A stretch of 64,000 nt of DNA from Spongilla lacustris (Eukaryota; Porifera; Demospongiae; Spongillida; Spongillidae): NCBI GenBank assembly GCA_949361645.1, contig OX442427.1, positions 1,012,503-1,076,502 of the forward strand, given 5' to 3'. The first letter of the stretch is position 1. Each line of letters starts with the position of its first letter. Below are positions 49,957-60,169 of this stretch, in pieces. A program made the position numbers and the translations under genes. The notes below the pieces were generated by a model. That model saw nothing but the letters and a program-made list of their open reading frames with translations. It was not told where the DNA came from and did no database searches.

Positions 49957-50593
49957 ATGTGTATATGCCTTTGTCCTTGCATGTGTGTAGATCTGCTAGG
50001 TCTTAATACTTGAATCCCTCCCTCCCTCCCTCCCTCCCTCCCTACCTCCCTACCTCCCTCCCTCCCTCCCTCCCTCCCTCCCTCCCTCCCTCCCTCCCTC
50101 CCTCCCTCCCTCCCTCCCTCCCTCCCTCCCTCCCTCCCTCCCTCGTCTGTTCTCTTCCACTTCTTCCCAGTCTCAATATGACCACCTCCCACCAAGCCTG
50201 GCTCGGTTCAGCCCAACAGAGCCTGATATATTAGTCTACACTGGATACGGGAAGGAGACATGTGTCCACTTCTACAGCCTTAGTCAGAAAGTAGTGGTGC
50301 GAAAGATGGCCCTGACGCACTGGGCTACTTGCATGGACATCTCCCCACAGGGCCACCTGCTGGCCTTTGGTACTCAAGGTGGGTGCAGGGTTGCATATAG
50401 TTGTGTAACATTAGCAATGTACCTCCCCCTGATCTTAGAACATGTGGTGACACTTATGGACTATGAGGAGGGCTCCTTTCAGGACTATACAGGACATGTG
50501 GATGGTGTTGGTATCATGTGCTTCTCCCTATGCGGGCAATTCCTTGTGTCCTCAAGCTTGTCAGATGTATATGTCTGGGAAATAATTTTATGA
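31800..50593 (+). CDS. WDR90: WDR90/POC16, CFA20-domain plus WD40-repeat centriolar protein
   Basis: Exons: 31800-31884, 31974-33182, 33974-34561, 35093-35149, 35933-36001, 36337-36447, 37059-37204, 37436-37612, 38948-39109, 39516-39706, 40227-40297, 40958-41122, 41597-41736, 42005-42266, 43087-43272, 43694-43819, 43905-44217, 44533-44684, 44769-45045, 45264-45338, 45398-45531, 45772-45844, 46435-46634, 46930-46999, 47075-47146, 47206-47372, 47425-47514, 48517-48639, 48695-48902, 49233-49369, 49732-49908, 50171-50378, 50439-50593. From exon 2 on, the phases join to 2,096 residues. The N-terminal CFA20/DUF667 domain shows VNLFKEYGVGQWK, IAGSIPAANYIQIPK and VPKGELF. A charged, repeat-rich linker precedes many WD40 repeats (FFVGHTDKV, RSGHLLEI, SEDGTIRVWDP, SGCSDGLVAV, VASGDRRVSVW, final DVYVWEIIL). 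In human cells WDR90 supports the centriole inner scaffold and microtubule doublets. Exon 1 needs one base fewer to read MPFVNLFK in phase; an upstream first exon is the alternative. Confidence 0.92.
32742..32810 (+). repeat. Three coding 24-bp repeats in WDR90
   Basis: CCTCCCTTGGTTGTCAAGGG(C/A)AAA occurs three times, encoding KPPLVVKG copies in the linker after the CFA20 domain. Confidence 0.85.
33185..33640. repeat. ~35-bp minisatellite starting at a WDR90 splice donor
   Basis: About 13 units containing GGGAGAGAGGGGGCTTACTA and GTGAGGTGCCTCCT; the first unit begins within a few bases of the exon 2 donor at 33,183. Each unit contains a TGAG/GT junction resembling a splice donor. Confidence 0.85.
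33710..33830. mobile_element. 121-bp foldback MITE
   Basis: Left arm CAGTGGCGGGTCCAGGGGTG continuing through TTGTAACCAAGGAAACCC; right arm is its complement with few mismatches, ending CTGCCATTG. It lies in WDR90 intron 2, about 140 bp before exon 3. The termini resemble the hAT-like elements elsewhere in the window. Confidence 0.8.
34190..34445 (+). repeat. Coding GGAAGAGGAGGAGCTAAGGCA repeat in WDR90 exon 3
   Basis: About a dozen copies encode LRQEEEEE-type units, an acidic, Gln/Arg-punctuated segment likely to form a long charged helix. Unit lengths vary by multiples of 3, keeping the frame. Confidence 0.85.
34718..35092. repeat. (TGTGTATGG)n repeat
   Basis: TG-rich repeat with TATGG interruptions filling WDR90 intron 3, ending at the acceptor of exon 4 (35,093). 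All open frames on both strands are artefacts. Confidence 0.95.
35575..35860. repeat. 28-bp minisatellite GAAGCACCTTACCATGACATGTATGTGT
   Basis: Ten near-identical head-to-tail units in WDR90 intron 4. Confidence 0.9.
36050..36260. repeat. CACATGTGTGTGCACATATGT repeat
   Basis: Short palindromic words (ACATGT, GCACATATGTCACATGTG) repeat about every 21 bp in WDR90 intron 5. Open frames here are artefacts. Confidence 0.85.
36465..36778. repeat. ~39-bp minisatellite CCCATACCCATAAGGCAGGT
   Basis: Eight units of CCCATACCCATA(A/G)GGCAGGT plus CCCATACCCATAGTTAAGCC beginning about 18 bp after the WDR90 exon 6 donor. Confidence 0.9.
37617..37700. repeat. (TG)n microsatellite at a splice donor
   Basis: TG repeat starting inside the donor of WDR90 exon 8 (GTACGTGTGTG at 37,613). 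Confidence 0.95.
38570..38722. repeat. 24-bp minisatellite TATAGCCTCCTACAGGCCTGTCAGT
   Basis: Six perfect or near-perfect copies in WDR90 intron 8, downstream of a C20 homopolymer. Confidence 0.95.
39840..40145. repeat. CAGCACCCATAGCACACATAG repeat
   Basis: 9- and 18-bp units (AGCACCCAT, AGCACACAT) in WDR90 intron 10. The long Ala/Pro/Ile and His/Ser/Thr open frames are artefacts. Confidence 0.95.
40639..40762. mobile_element. Foldback hairpin element with ~60-bp arms and no loop
   Basis: Left arm starts TGCAGACTCTGCAAATAAAG and runs to the centre at 40,700/40,701 (ACAGAC|GTCTGT); the right arm ends CTTCATTTGCAGAGTCTGTA. A few mismatches only. It lies in WDR90 intron 11. Confidence 0.85.
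42267..42950. repeat. ~28-bp minisatellite TCACTGTGTGCTGGGATGTG starting at a splice donor
   Basis: More than 20 units (TGTGCACAGCATCACTGTGTGCTGGGA) fill most of WDR90 intron 14. The first unit begins directly at the exon donor (GTGAGCTTCACTGTGTGC at 42,267). Units contain CACAG, a potential AG acceptor. Three overlapping Cys-rich open frames are artefacts of the array. Confidence 0.95.
43400..43610. repeat. (TATG)n microsatellite
   Basis: Long GTAT tetranucleotide tract with one interruption near 43,470-43,500, in WDR90 intron 15. Confidence 0.95.
44296..44322. repeat. Long poly-G tract
   Basis: A run of about 27 G in WDR90 intron 17; a poly-C run of about 31 lies at 43,840-43,871 in the preceding intron. 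Confidence 0.9.
45662..45771. repeat. (CA)n microsatellite ending at a splice acceptor
   Basis: CA repeat with TATA interruptions, running into the acceptor of the WDR90 exon at 45,772. Confidence 0.95.
47570..47930. mobile_element. MITE with ~105-bp inverted arms
   Basis: Left arm GGTTCTCTTGCGAGAACCTT continues with GACTCATCATATGTCCTCCT and TCGCTCTGAAGGAAGACCA; the right arm is the complement with small indels. Each tip is itself a GGTTCTC/GAGAACC palindrome. It lies in the WDR90 intron between exons ending 47,514 and starting 48,517. Confidence 0.85.
48107..48403. repeat. 36-bp minisatellite
   Basis: Eight nearly perfect copies of CTCTCCAGCCATGATGGCAC plus CATGGATGTTGTGTAAC in the same WDR90 intron as the MITE at 47,570. 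The minus-strand open frames (MVPSWLERLHNIHGA repeats) are artefacts: the period is a multiple of 3, so all frames stay open. Confidence 0.9.
49909..50146. repeat. (GT)n and (CCTC)n tracts
   Basis: A GT microsatellite starts exactly at the WDR90 exon donor (49,909), followed by about 120 bp of CCCT repeats before the next acceptor. Confidence 0.95.
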
Positions 50594-50655
50594 TGTGCTT
50601 TGTGAACATGGAGGAGTTGTCAAAATAGATAATTTAATTAATAATAAAAATTGAC

Positions 50656-50845
50656 GATGTAGGTTTTGTAGACAGAACAAGAGTAATAAGGAAACACGGA
50701 ATTACGGAGATTATACATTATTAATATTACATACCTACATTTAGCACAGAATTTCAGCCAGGTACCTGTAGATTTGCTAAGTAATGTAGGTCTGTAATAT
50801 TTATAGATCAATGAGTGTATAATTTCCGTAAGTCCTAGAGCTTGG
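50656..50845. mobile_element. Diverged foldback MITE (same family as 60,170)
   Basis: Contains GATGTAGGTTTTGTAGACAG, AAGGAAACACGGAATTACGG, TTACATACCTACATTTAGCA and TTCAGCCAGGTACCTGTAGA in the same order as the intact copy; the right arm is shortened. Confidence 0.7.
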
Positions 50846-51896
50846 ATGTTTCACACCACTAGTTTTTTCTACGTCTGGTGGATTAGGTCCTGCTGCTAAA
50901 ACCTTCTATAAGAGACTTGAGTCACTTATTGCAGCCATACAGCCTAACCTTTTTTTGGCATCGTGCCACATTGAGCTTTTCCTTGCTACGTTATGCAATA
51001 TTGTAATGTGTCTTCGTGGCTCAAGATCATCATACCATCGAGCCGCAAGCTTCCCATTGGAATCTGCCATTGACCTGACCTGCTCAGCAGGCAGGAATCC
51101 TTAATATGGCGTGTTTAATTGCATATTGGTATGTCACTATGTTGTTCTACTGCATATTTTGTATGATTTTCACTGTTATGACTAACTCACCGGTCCATTC
51201 ATAAAAAAATAAAAATAAAAAAAGCTTATAAATCCTACCGCATCACCAATTTTATTTTTATTATCTTGTATGACATGCCCGCGCAATGCAAAGACTACAT
51301 TGAATTATATCGATGTGTTCTCCGGCCTGTACGATGGGAATGAACCTTACCGCACTATAATGTCACACAATGGTGAAAAAGAATGCTGATTTATGAAATG
51401 TTTGGTTTAAAATAACAATTCGTAAATGCTCCCATACCCTCCCTCATTGAGTCCGAACTGCTGTTTATCTAATGAAACTAGACTAGTCATCAACATGGAA
51501 ATGCTGCAGTCAGAACTATTAGCGCGCATGTTAAAATTCCTGAAGACATCACTTCGAAGCACTATGGGAAACGACAGTACGTTGCATACGTGGCATTGAT
51601 GCTGATTCATAGAAATGCAAAGCGAAATCCAGATGCGGTGGTTTTAAAGCTGTCATTCAATTGTTGTACAGCGTGCTGAAAGGTTATATTTGATGCCGTC
51701 AATATTAAGTTGTTTTGGAACAGTATCACTGTCAAAAATGCATTCAGTTTCATGCTAAAAAAATGGAAAAGTAAAAAAGCGACTGAGACCCCTTATAGGA
51801 GGGGCACGGCCCTCCCATACCCTCCCTCATTGTGAATATCATTTTTAGACCCCCCTTTCCAGAAATCCTAGGTCCGCCCCTGGTGTCGTTTTGGAC
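50846..51896. other. Intergenic region before the Roco kinase, with a MITE right end
   Basis: No gene seen. CATACCCTCCCTCATTG occurs at about 51,434 and 51,819. The segment ending CTAGGTCCGCCCCTG at 51,882 matches hAT-like MITE termini in the window, so a transposon end lies 14 bp before the Roco start codon. Confidence 0.5.
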
Positions 51897-54800
51897 ATGG
51901 CTGGCATTTTAAACGACGATTGGCGTTTACACACATTGTGTCAGGAGGGTGAGCTTAAACTAGTGCAGGAGTATGTCTGTAAGCTGGATAAACCTCTTCT
52001 GGAAGTGAAATTGGAAAACCGTAAGGGTGCGTTAGGCTATACGCCCCTCCACGAAGCCCGGCACAGTGAATGGACATTTTCCCGTATTGGACTATTTGTT
52101 GCGGCAGGGTGGTAATGTTAACTGCCGGGCTAACAGCGGGTACACTCCATTGCACCTCGCGGCCAGCAGCGGCCATGTGGAGTGTGTTAAGGTCCTACTG
52201 AAGCACAACGCTGATATAACTATGACAGACGCGTCTGGAAAAACACCCAAACAGATGGCGGAGCTAAGCTCAAATGGTAGCATTGTTCGTTTACTGAGGA
52301 GCGAAGGTATATGCTTCCGTATACTTTTGCTTTGACTTATACACGTATCAAACCGTTCGTTTTTATAGAAATTATCAAAGAAGTTGAAAAGTATGGAGAT
52401 ACATGTAAGTTAAACAAACTACTGCGTGGCAATCCAGAGTTGGAGCCTGACTGCCTCTCCCGTGCCCTGCTGGTAGCTGTGAGCAGAGATAACAGTGCCA
52501 ACATAGGCACGCTGATCATTAAGGGGGCCACTAACATTGATAAGGCGCTGGAGCTGGCAAAGAGGGAACGCAAGCACAACGCACGAGCTCTACTGCTTCT
52601 TGTGAAAGCTGCCGTGGAAAATGACCGTAACCTTGTTCTGAGACTGTTCGGAGCTCTGGCGCCCAGTTCTAAAGAAGGACATATATCTGATGAAGAATTT
52701 CAGGAGGTCCAGTCTGCTGTTACCAGTGGGAAAGTGTCTACAGTTGTTCCTATAGAGATGGCTCGACGCAGTCAGCACAAAGTTGTAAAGGAGGAATTGT
52801 TGCTGAGAACTAATGTTAACCAACAAAAGGGTACTGTTTTCTGGCATGGCCTGCAGTTGAATGAGCTTGAAGTGGCCTGGCTGTGGAAGGTTCAGTGGGT
52901 AGAGGAACTTAATTTGGCTCGCAATGGCTTGAAAGTCCTTCCAATTGAGATTGATTTGTGCCTTCAACATGTAAGTGGGCGTGTACATGTCAGTGAGAGT
53001 GTTTGCAAATGAGTGGTTATTACTTTGTATTTCTTGGCTGTTTTGAGGAGTTTTCTAGCTGGGTTAGAATTAAAACAAAGTTAGCTACAATTTTGTTGTA
53101 TCAGCAGTCCTGTGATCATTTGCCCAAGTATAAGCCACAAATCATTTCCATAACTAACTTTAATATGCATGGAATTGCACGGTTTGTAGTGTTCTTTTGT
53201 TATGTGTACACAGGTGGTGAAGCTGGACCTGGACCATACAGAGTTGAGGATCAAGTTATGAATAATTAATTAGATTATGTCGCATGGACGTACGAATGGT
53301 GCGAGCTAGCTGTAGACTACTACAGAATGTACTAAGATCTGCTTATCTAAGGAAACAGGTAGAGCTATAAGTTATGTCAAGTATACGGTTTGCAGGGGCC
53401 ATCGGGGTCTGGGGCGGAGTCCCAGCTGCTTTGCAACTTTCGTACTTTTAAAGTCACAAAACATAGCTAAATACAATACGACAAAAGTTACTTGCTTCCA
53501 GACTTTCCTGTAGTCTTGCTAGCCAGACCTATTTCGTTTCGTTATTGAACGGCATAAATGATCGATATAATACGGTGGTACCCACTCAAGACGTCAAGTT
53601 AAAAATATTCCGATCCATATAAAAGTACAACACGTTGTATACCCCTTTGGATGCCAAGGGAATGGAGGTACGATGATAACTCCATTCTGTTCTTGAGGAT
53701 GGGCGCAATGAGTTAAGGAGGAGGAGGAGGAGTATGGTACATAAACTAATCATAGGAAGTAGTACAACTTTTCATATTCCTTCAAATACTACATCAACTG
53801 TTACCGAGGTCATATACTAGGTGTGCACATTATTGATGTGGTAGGAACTCTATAACGCAAGTAGTAATCAGCAGTTCAGTGACAATATTAAATCGTACAT
53901 GTACAGTACTTGAGTGACATGCATCATTCAATACATGTAAATTGTACAAATGTACATGCGCACAAGGCACCATGTACATAACGATGTCATTATTATTCAC
54001 ATCTGGCACCCATAGCTAGGAATATTTAACTACACTGTGGGCTGGGACATATACTAGTACCACCATTGGAAGGATCGTTGCGCCGTTCAGATCAGTAGTA
54101 CAGTAAGAAAGTCATGAATTTTTAATACTATAGTTTTGCGGGGGGGGGGGGGGGGGGGGGGGTTACTATATCCGCCTCTGCATGCTAACTAAATTATGCA
54201 GATATAACTATGACAGACGCGTTTGGAAAGACACCCAAACAGACGGCGGAGCTTAGCTCAAATGGTAGCATTGTTCGTTTACTGAGGAGCGAAGGTACGC
54301 CTCCGTATATACATGTGTTGCTTTGACTTCTATGCGTGAGCTTTCGTTTTTATCGAAAAAGTTGAAAAGAATGGAGATAAGTCAGTTAAACGAACTACTG
54401 CGTGACAACCCAGAGTTGGAGCCTGACTGCCTCTCCCGTGCCCTGCTGGTAGCTGTGAGCAGAGATGACAATGCCAACATAGGCGCGCTGATCATTAAGG
54501 GGGCCACTAACATCGATGAGGCGCTGGAACTGGCAAAGAGGGAACGCAAACACAACGCACAAGCTCTACTGCTTCTTGTGAAAGCGGCCGTGGAAAATGA
54601 TCGCAACCTTGTTCTGAGACTGTTTGGAGCTCTGGCGCCCAGTTCTAAAGGAGGAGATATATCTGATGAAGGGTTTCAGGAGGTCCAGTCTGCTGTTACC
54701 AGTGGGGAAGTGTCTACAGCTGTTCCTATAGAGATGGCCCGACGCAGTCAGCACAAAGGTGTGAGGGAGGAATTGTTGCTGAGAACTGGTGTCAACCAAA

Positions 54801-57800
54801 AAGAGGGTACTGTTTTCTGGCATGACCTGCAGTTGAATGAGCTTGAAGTGGCCTGGCTGTGGAAGATTCAGTGGGTAAAGAAGCTTTGTTTGGCTCGCAA
54901 TGGCTTCAAAGTCCTTTCAATTGAGATTGATTCGTGCCTTCGACATGTAAGTGGGCGTATACATGTCAATGGGAGTGTTTGCAAATGTGTATAATTATTT
55001 TAAGTGGTTATTACTTTGTATTTATTTTGTATTTTGTACATAACTCTGCCACAGCACTGTAAACAAAATCATATTTTGATAAATGCCGTGATATTACATT
55101 AATTGCGAAAACAAAGCTACAATTTTATTGTCTCAGCAGTCCTGTGATCATTTACCCAAGTATGTGCCACAAACCATTTCCATAACTAACTTTAATATGG
55201 AGTTGCACGGTTTGTAGTGTTCTTTTGTTATGTGTACACAGGTGATGAAGCTGGACCTGCAATCCAATGAGCTCACGACCATTCCTAATTGCATACTGGA
55301 GCTGCCCAGCCTAACGGAGTTAAACCTTTCCAGCAACAGGCTCACCATCCTTCCAGATCTACCTGAGTGGTCCTCACAGCTGACTGTCCTGGACCTATCT
55401 CACAATCGTCTCTCCACCATTCCAGGAGAACCACTTGCCCCAAGCATTCGTACCCTCAACTTGGCTGATAATGACTTTCGTACTGTCCCGCTGTGTGTCT
55501 GTGGTTTTGTCACCCTCAGATCACTGGATCTCAGTGGCAATAAGAACATTGTGTCTCTACCTCCTCAAATGGGCAAACTGAAAGAGCTGACAGCTCTAAA
55601 CTTGAAAGGTCTCAAAGATCTAAATGACCCTCCAAAGAACTATCATCATGATGCAGCAGATTGCATACGTTACCTCAGGGGTAAGCTACTAGGGTCTAAA
55701 GGTTATTATAGGATGAAGCTAATGCTGGTGGGCAAACAGAACTGTGGGAAGACCACCTTGGTAGCACGACTGCAAGGCAAGGAGTGTGGGAATGAGTCAA
55801 CTGTTGGGGTGGATGTCAGTGAGTGGGAGTATAAGACAGGACTTGGGAAGAAGTTTAGTTTCAGCATCTGGGACTTTGGTGGTCAGGAGGAGTACTATGC
55901 CACTCACCAGTGCTTCTTGTCAGAGCGCTCTCTCTATCTTGTTCTCTTCAACCTGAAAGATGGCGATGCAGGTGTGGAAGAGCTGACCCCTTGGTTGAAT
56001 AACTTATCTCTTCGAGCTCCAATGTCCTGTGTGCTGATAGTGGGCACACATCTTGATGAAATACTGCCCAATGAAAGGGAGGAGAAAGCTGATGCCTTAC
56101 TTATGAAGGCCAGTGAACTTGGTAGTCAATATCATAACAAGTTACAGATAAAGTATATACTCGCTGTGGGGTTAAAAGATCACCTTTGGGGTGTTGACTA
56201 TTTGAGAGATGCAATCTATCAGAGTGCAGCAGAGTATAAGATTGGGCACAATAGTGAGACAATCATGGGACAGAAGGTACCTGCCAGCTACCATAATCTG
56301 GATAAGCATATCCAGGACCTCCAGAAGGAGGTGAGGATTGGTGCCCGTGAGCCCATTATGCACAGGGAAGAGTACAAGAGTCTTATTCGTCAGCTGAATC
56401 TGAGTGACATCCAGGAGGAAGATGAGCTGAAGACAGTCACTCTATTCCTCAACAATGTGGGCACCCTTCTTCACTATGATGACTGCAGCCACAATTTGGA
56501 TGAGCTGTACTTCATTGATCCACGATGGCTCTGTGATATGATGGCCAAGATTGTGAAAAACCCTTTCATTGTTGATGGCATACTGCCTACAATGAGCATT
56601 CCCTTTCTGTTCCGTGATGATCTGTTTCCATGGCAGTGTTTTGAGCAGTTTTTAACCCTTCTTGACCGCTTTGAGATTGCCCTTGCTCTAGACAAACATT
56701 GGATACTTGTTCCCTCTATGCTTTCAGAGGTGAGGCCTGTAGGTATTGACATCACAGAGATGAATGGTGAACCATTATACATCCGTAATATTTTCTTCAC
56801 CTCTTCAACAACACCCCCTGGGTTTTGGAGCCGGCTGATATCTCGAATCATGCACTCCATCCCTCAGGTCTGGTATGCATTGTCAGCAACTTCTGAAGTG
56901 GACTTGGGTGGAATGAGGAGCCAAGTGGGGTCATTGAGAAGATCAACAGAGACATCAGAATCACTAAAGAGCAGCTCAACGGAATTACCAGCAAAATTAT
57001 TTGCAAAATGCTACAATGAATCAGCTGACATACAATCCGTCAATAGCATGACCTCATTGAATATGGTCGCCTTTTTTAAGCTGGATAAGGAAAGCTTTCA
57101 TGCTGCTTGTAGAACAGATCTGCCCACAAATTTTGATCCAACCCAAGCAAGAGTTGTGTACTGGCGTACAGGACTGTTCTATCAAGGCCTTGATGTTGTG
57201 TTTAGGTTAGAGTCCTTGGCTGGGTCATTGAGCCCTGGAAAACCTAAGAGGGAAGGTGTTGTCATTGCAGCCTCTCCATCCACCATGGGTAAAAGGATTG
57301 TTGGAGTGCTGATTGATTTAGTTACTACTCTGGTGAATGGCTGGTATCCTGGTATGCAGTCTGACGATGGTCACCTAGAACAGATTGTTCTCTGTCCTGG
57401 ATGCGTAAGAATGAAGCGCCCTGAGCCATATGGGTTTGATGTGCAGAAGTGTCTTACTTTAGTTGGCAATAAGATGACGACTATTGATTGTGTTTGTGTG
57501 CATGATGAACCAGCCAAGAACCACACTGTCCCTCTTGCCAGTGTGGTACCAGATCTTCTGTTGCAAGACATCGGTGCAGAATTCCTGTTAGACTATGCAG
57601 AGCTTGACTATAAAGAGGAGGGAAATTCTGTACTACGAATTGGAGGATTTGCCAAAGTATATCGTGGAAGGTGCAGAGGTAAGTCGGTGGCCATCAAGAA
57701 ATACTTGAGCGGGGATGATGCTTTGAGTGAACTCAGAAGGGAGGCCATGTTACTTCAGCAGTCCCACCATCCATGTCTGGTGTATCTTGTTGGGGTGTGT

Positions 57801-60092
57801 GTGCACCCATCAATGGCCCTGGTGCTGGAGGAGGCTCCCATGGGGTCCCTGGAGAGGCCATTGATCAAACTGGTGCAGCCAATACATCGTGTGGTCATTC
57901 ACCGCATTGCTGCACAAGTGGCAGCTGCTCTCAAGTTCTTACACAACAGCGGCATCATATATCGTGACGTCAAGGCAGCCAATGTCCTCTTGTGGTCACT
58001 GGACCCAGAGTCTCTGTGTCATTGCAAAGTGACAGACTTTGAAATAGCAACATATGCAGCCCCAGTTGGTGCCCGGGGCTATCAGGGGACAAAAGGCTTC
58101 ATTGCTCCTGAGATATTGTACGTTGGGAGAAAAAGGGAACGCTCAGTATATGATCATAAAGTAGATATCTTCTCTTTTGCAATGTTGCTCTTTCAAATGA
58201 TATCTCGCAAGTGCCCATTCCATGACATGTTCTCTGTGAAGATAGACTCAGCCACGGTAAATGGAGAGAGACCAAAGCTACATGATGTCCCACAGGCACA
58301 AAATGCTTATTTCTATCTCACAAGGCTGATGCAGCGCTGTTGGCAGGGGGATCCCCGCCAAAGGCCCACCACCAGTGAGATCATTGACAAGGTCTCTCTG
58401 TCCTCCTTCCAGTCTATCATGTCCGTGCAGTCAGTGAGGAGCAAGCTCTCCCTGCGGCATGCCTGTGTGATCACCTCCACCAACCTCACTGAAGCCAACA
58501 TTTCTGGTAAAAATGAGCTGTGGGTGTGCTGTGATGGTGCAGAGGGGACGGAGATTAGTGTTTACACAACTAACACAATGACCAAGGTGAGTACAAACTT
58601 CATCAAAGACAACCAGGTTCAGTGTATCAGTCTGTGTGGGGACCATGTTTGGGTGGCTACTAGGGCTGGCATGGGGTATGGGGTTATAGACATATTCAGC
58701 ATCAGAAGTAGAGAATTGGTTCACAGCATCCGTCTGAAGGACAACTCTGTCTCCTGCATTGCCCACTCTGATAAAATGGTGTATTGTGGCACCCTGGAAG
58801 GCTGTTGCTTCTCCTTTAGTAGGGATATTGAACAGATCCAGGTAAATGCAAGACAGCACTACAAGTGTGTGTCTGAAAATGCAGTGGATGGCATTGTTGT
58901 GACGAAGGATGCCCTTTGGCTCTCTCTCACACACCACATCTTCTTTCTCAATCTGGAAACGCTTGCCATGGAAGGATCGCTAACCCAAGGCAAACTTAAC
59001 ACAGAATGTGTTGGCCAACTCAAGTTGTCTGGTGATGGAACTGTGGTTTGGAGTGCGCAACTTGGGGGCATGTCAGTGTCAGCATGGAATGCCATCCAGA
59101 AGAGTCACCAGTTTGATGTGGATATCAGGAAAATGATGGAGACGACTGGTGTGTGCAGTGAGCACGATGTGGCCATCACAGCCTTAACACCTGCCTTGGA
59201 CACTCTGTGGGTGGGTTTGGCTGGTGGATATATTCTGGTTATTCGTGATCAAGAGCTGTTAACGTGGTTCTGTCCTTATAAGGAATATGTTCGCTTCCTA
59301 GTGTGCATCCCTTGTGAAGGACCGTGTAAAACTGAGAAGGCCATGGTAGTGAGTGGAGCCAAAGGGTTAAAATCCCCCATTATACCTGGTCTCCCTGACT
59401 ACGATAATCTTGATAAGAAAGGTGTCCCAGTGGATAAAGCAGGGACTCTAATCATATGGGAGGCCTTCCCTTCCAAGATGTGCAGACAGATCTCCATGAT
59501 ACAGTCCCAGTCCTCCACCTTCCTGGACAGCCACCACACTGTAAGGCATGTGATTAAAAAGGGTGACTTTAAAGATGGTACATACCTAATTGAAGGCTGT
59601 GCATACATTGGTGCAGCTATGGCTAACCTGCCTGACACCTCTGGGGATGCAAGTGTGACTGAAACTGTGCCAGTATCTAGTGTGAGTATGCCCGCTACCA
59701 TGGGTAGGTGTGTCAGGGGTCTGGACACAGAACTTAAACCAAGTCAACAGGTTACTCTTACTCCTGTGTATGAAGCAGAAGGCATTAAAGAACCACACCA
59801 CACCCCTATGAGGATCGAACATTATAGCAATATGGAGACACTGGATATTGTACTTCCTCCTGATGGAAGTAGGTGTGTCACTGTGTCTTGTCCTAAACCT
59901 GCACAATTGAGTGTTCTTCTGAGCGAGCTACTCCTAGAGGCGAACACTGGCCTTGCCAAGGACAGTCATGTAGTTATGTACTACTACCCACATAATGCAT
60001 CAGCTGTGGTTGAGCTACGTTCTCAAGAAGATCTTGATGTGTTTCTTTTGTTCAAGAGCAGACCCACTCTGTTTGCTAAGCCAGCCTTATAA
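51897..60092 (+). CDS. LRRK-like Roco protein kinase (ankyrin-LRR-ROC-COR-kinase-WD40-like)
   Basis: Best model: 51897-52306, 52369-52970, 55242-60092, about 1,953 residues after discounting one surplus base near 52,067 (human LRRK1 about 2,015). Ankyrin repeats (GYTPLHEA, SGYTPLHLAASSGHVECVKV) come first, then a conserved helical exon, then LRRs (LDLQSNELTTIP, LNLSSNRLTILP). The ROC GTPase has P-loop GKQNCGKTT (55,731), switch DFGGQEEY and THLD in place of NKxD. The COR region includes LYFIDPRWLCDMM. The kinase has RIGGFAKVYRG, VAIKKY, YRDVKAANVLL, DFE in place of DFG (58,034-58,042), GTKGFIAPE; WD40-like blades follow (ELWVCCDG, VWVATRAG, TLWVGLAGG). Family role: GTP-regulated Ser/Thr kinase acting on membranes or cytoskeleton. 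Exon 2 exists in a second copy at 54,371-54,946 that also joins the large exon in frame. Frame lesion and DFE could mean decay. Confidence 0.85.
52210..53270 (+). repeat. Copy 1 of an internal gene duplication in the Roco locus
   Basis: Covers the end of the ankyrin exon (from CAGATATAACTATGACAGAC), the intron, exon 2 (52369-52970) and the start of the LRR exon. Here the acceptor TTTTTATAG and exon 2 are intact, but the following LRR exon fragment (from 53,214) stops after 15 codons. Confidence 0.9.
53271..54198. other. Spacer between the two Roco duplicates, with MITE fragments
   Basis: No gene. It contains a GGTCTGGGGCGGAGTCCCAG module (near 53,408) shared with elements at 22-25 kb, and a G homopolymer followed by TATCCGCCTCTG (about 54,139-54,181), a hAT-like MITE right end. 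Confidence 0.6.
54199..55290 (+). pseudogene. Copy 2 of the Roco internal duplication, exon 2 version with a lost acceptor
   Basis: Repeats copy 1 from CAGATATAACTATGACAGAC onward and leads into the functional LRR exon. The exon 2 acceptor TATAG of copy 1 is TATCG here, and two bases are missing shortly after, so splicing from the ankyrin exon in frame is not possible at the original site. From an ATG at 54,371 it is open for 192 codons to a good donor at 54,947, which is in phase with the exon at 55,242. It may thus be a dead exon or the start of a shorter (about 1,808-residue) isoform. Confidence 0.7.
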
Positions 60093-60169
60093 ATGTTATT
60101 GGTGTTGTTTTGCTTGTGGTGTTTTTAAAATATATATGTTGTATGCTGTGCCTACAAGATATAATAAGG

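Noticed and set aside
53214..53262. First LRR exon in copy 1 as a genuine alternative exon
   Set aside because: It stops after 15 codons and lacks the rest of the repeat; treated as a truncated duplicate.
22411..54165. G/C homopolymers as sequencing artefacts
   Set aside because: Possible for exact lengths, but their repeated position next to element termini argues that most are real.
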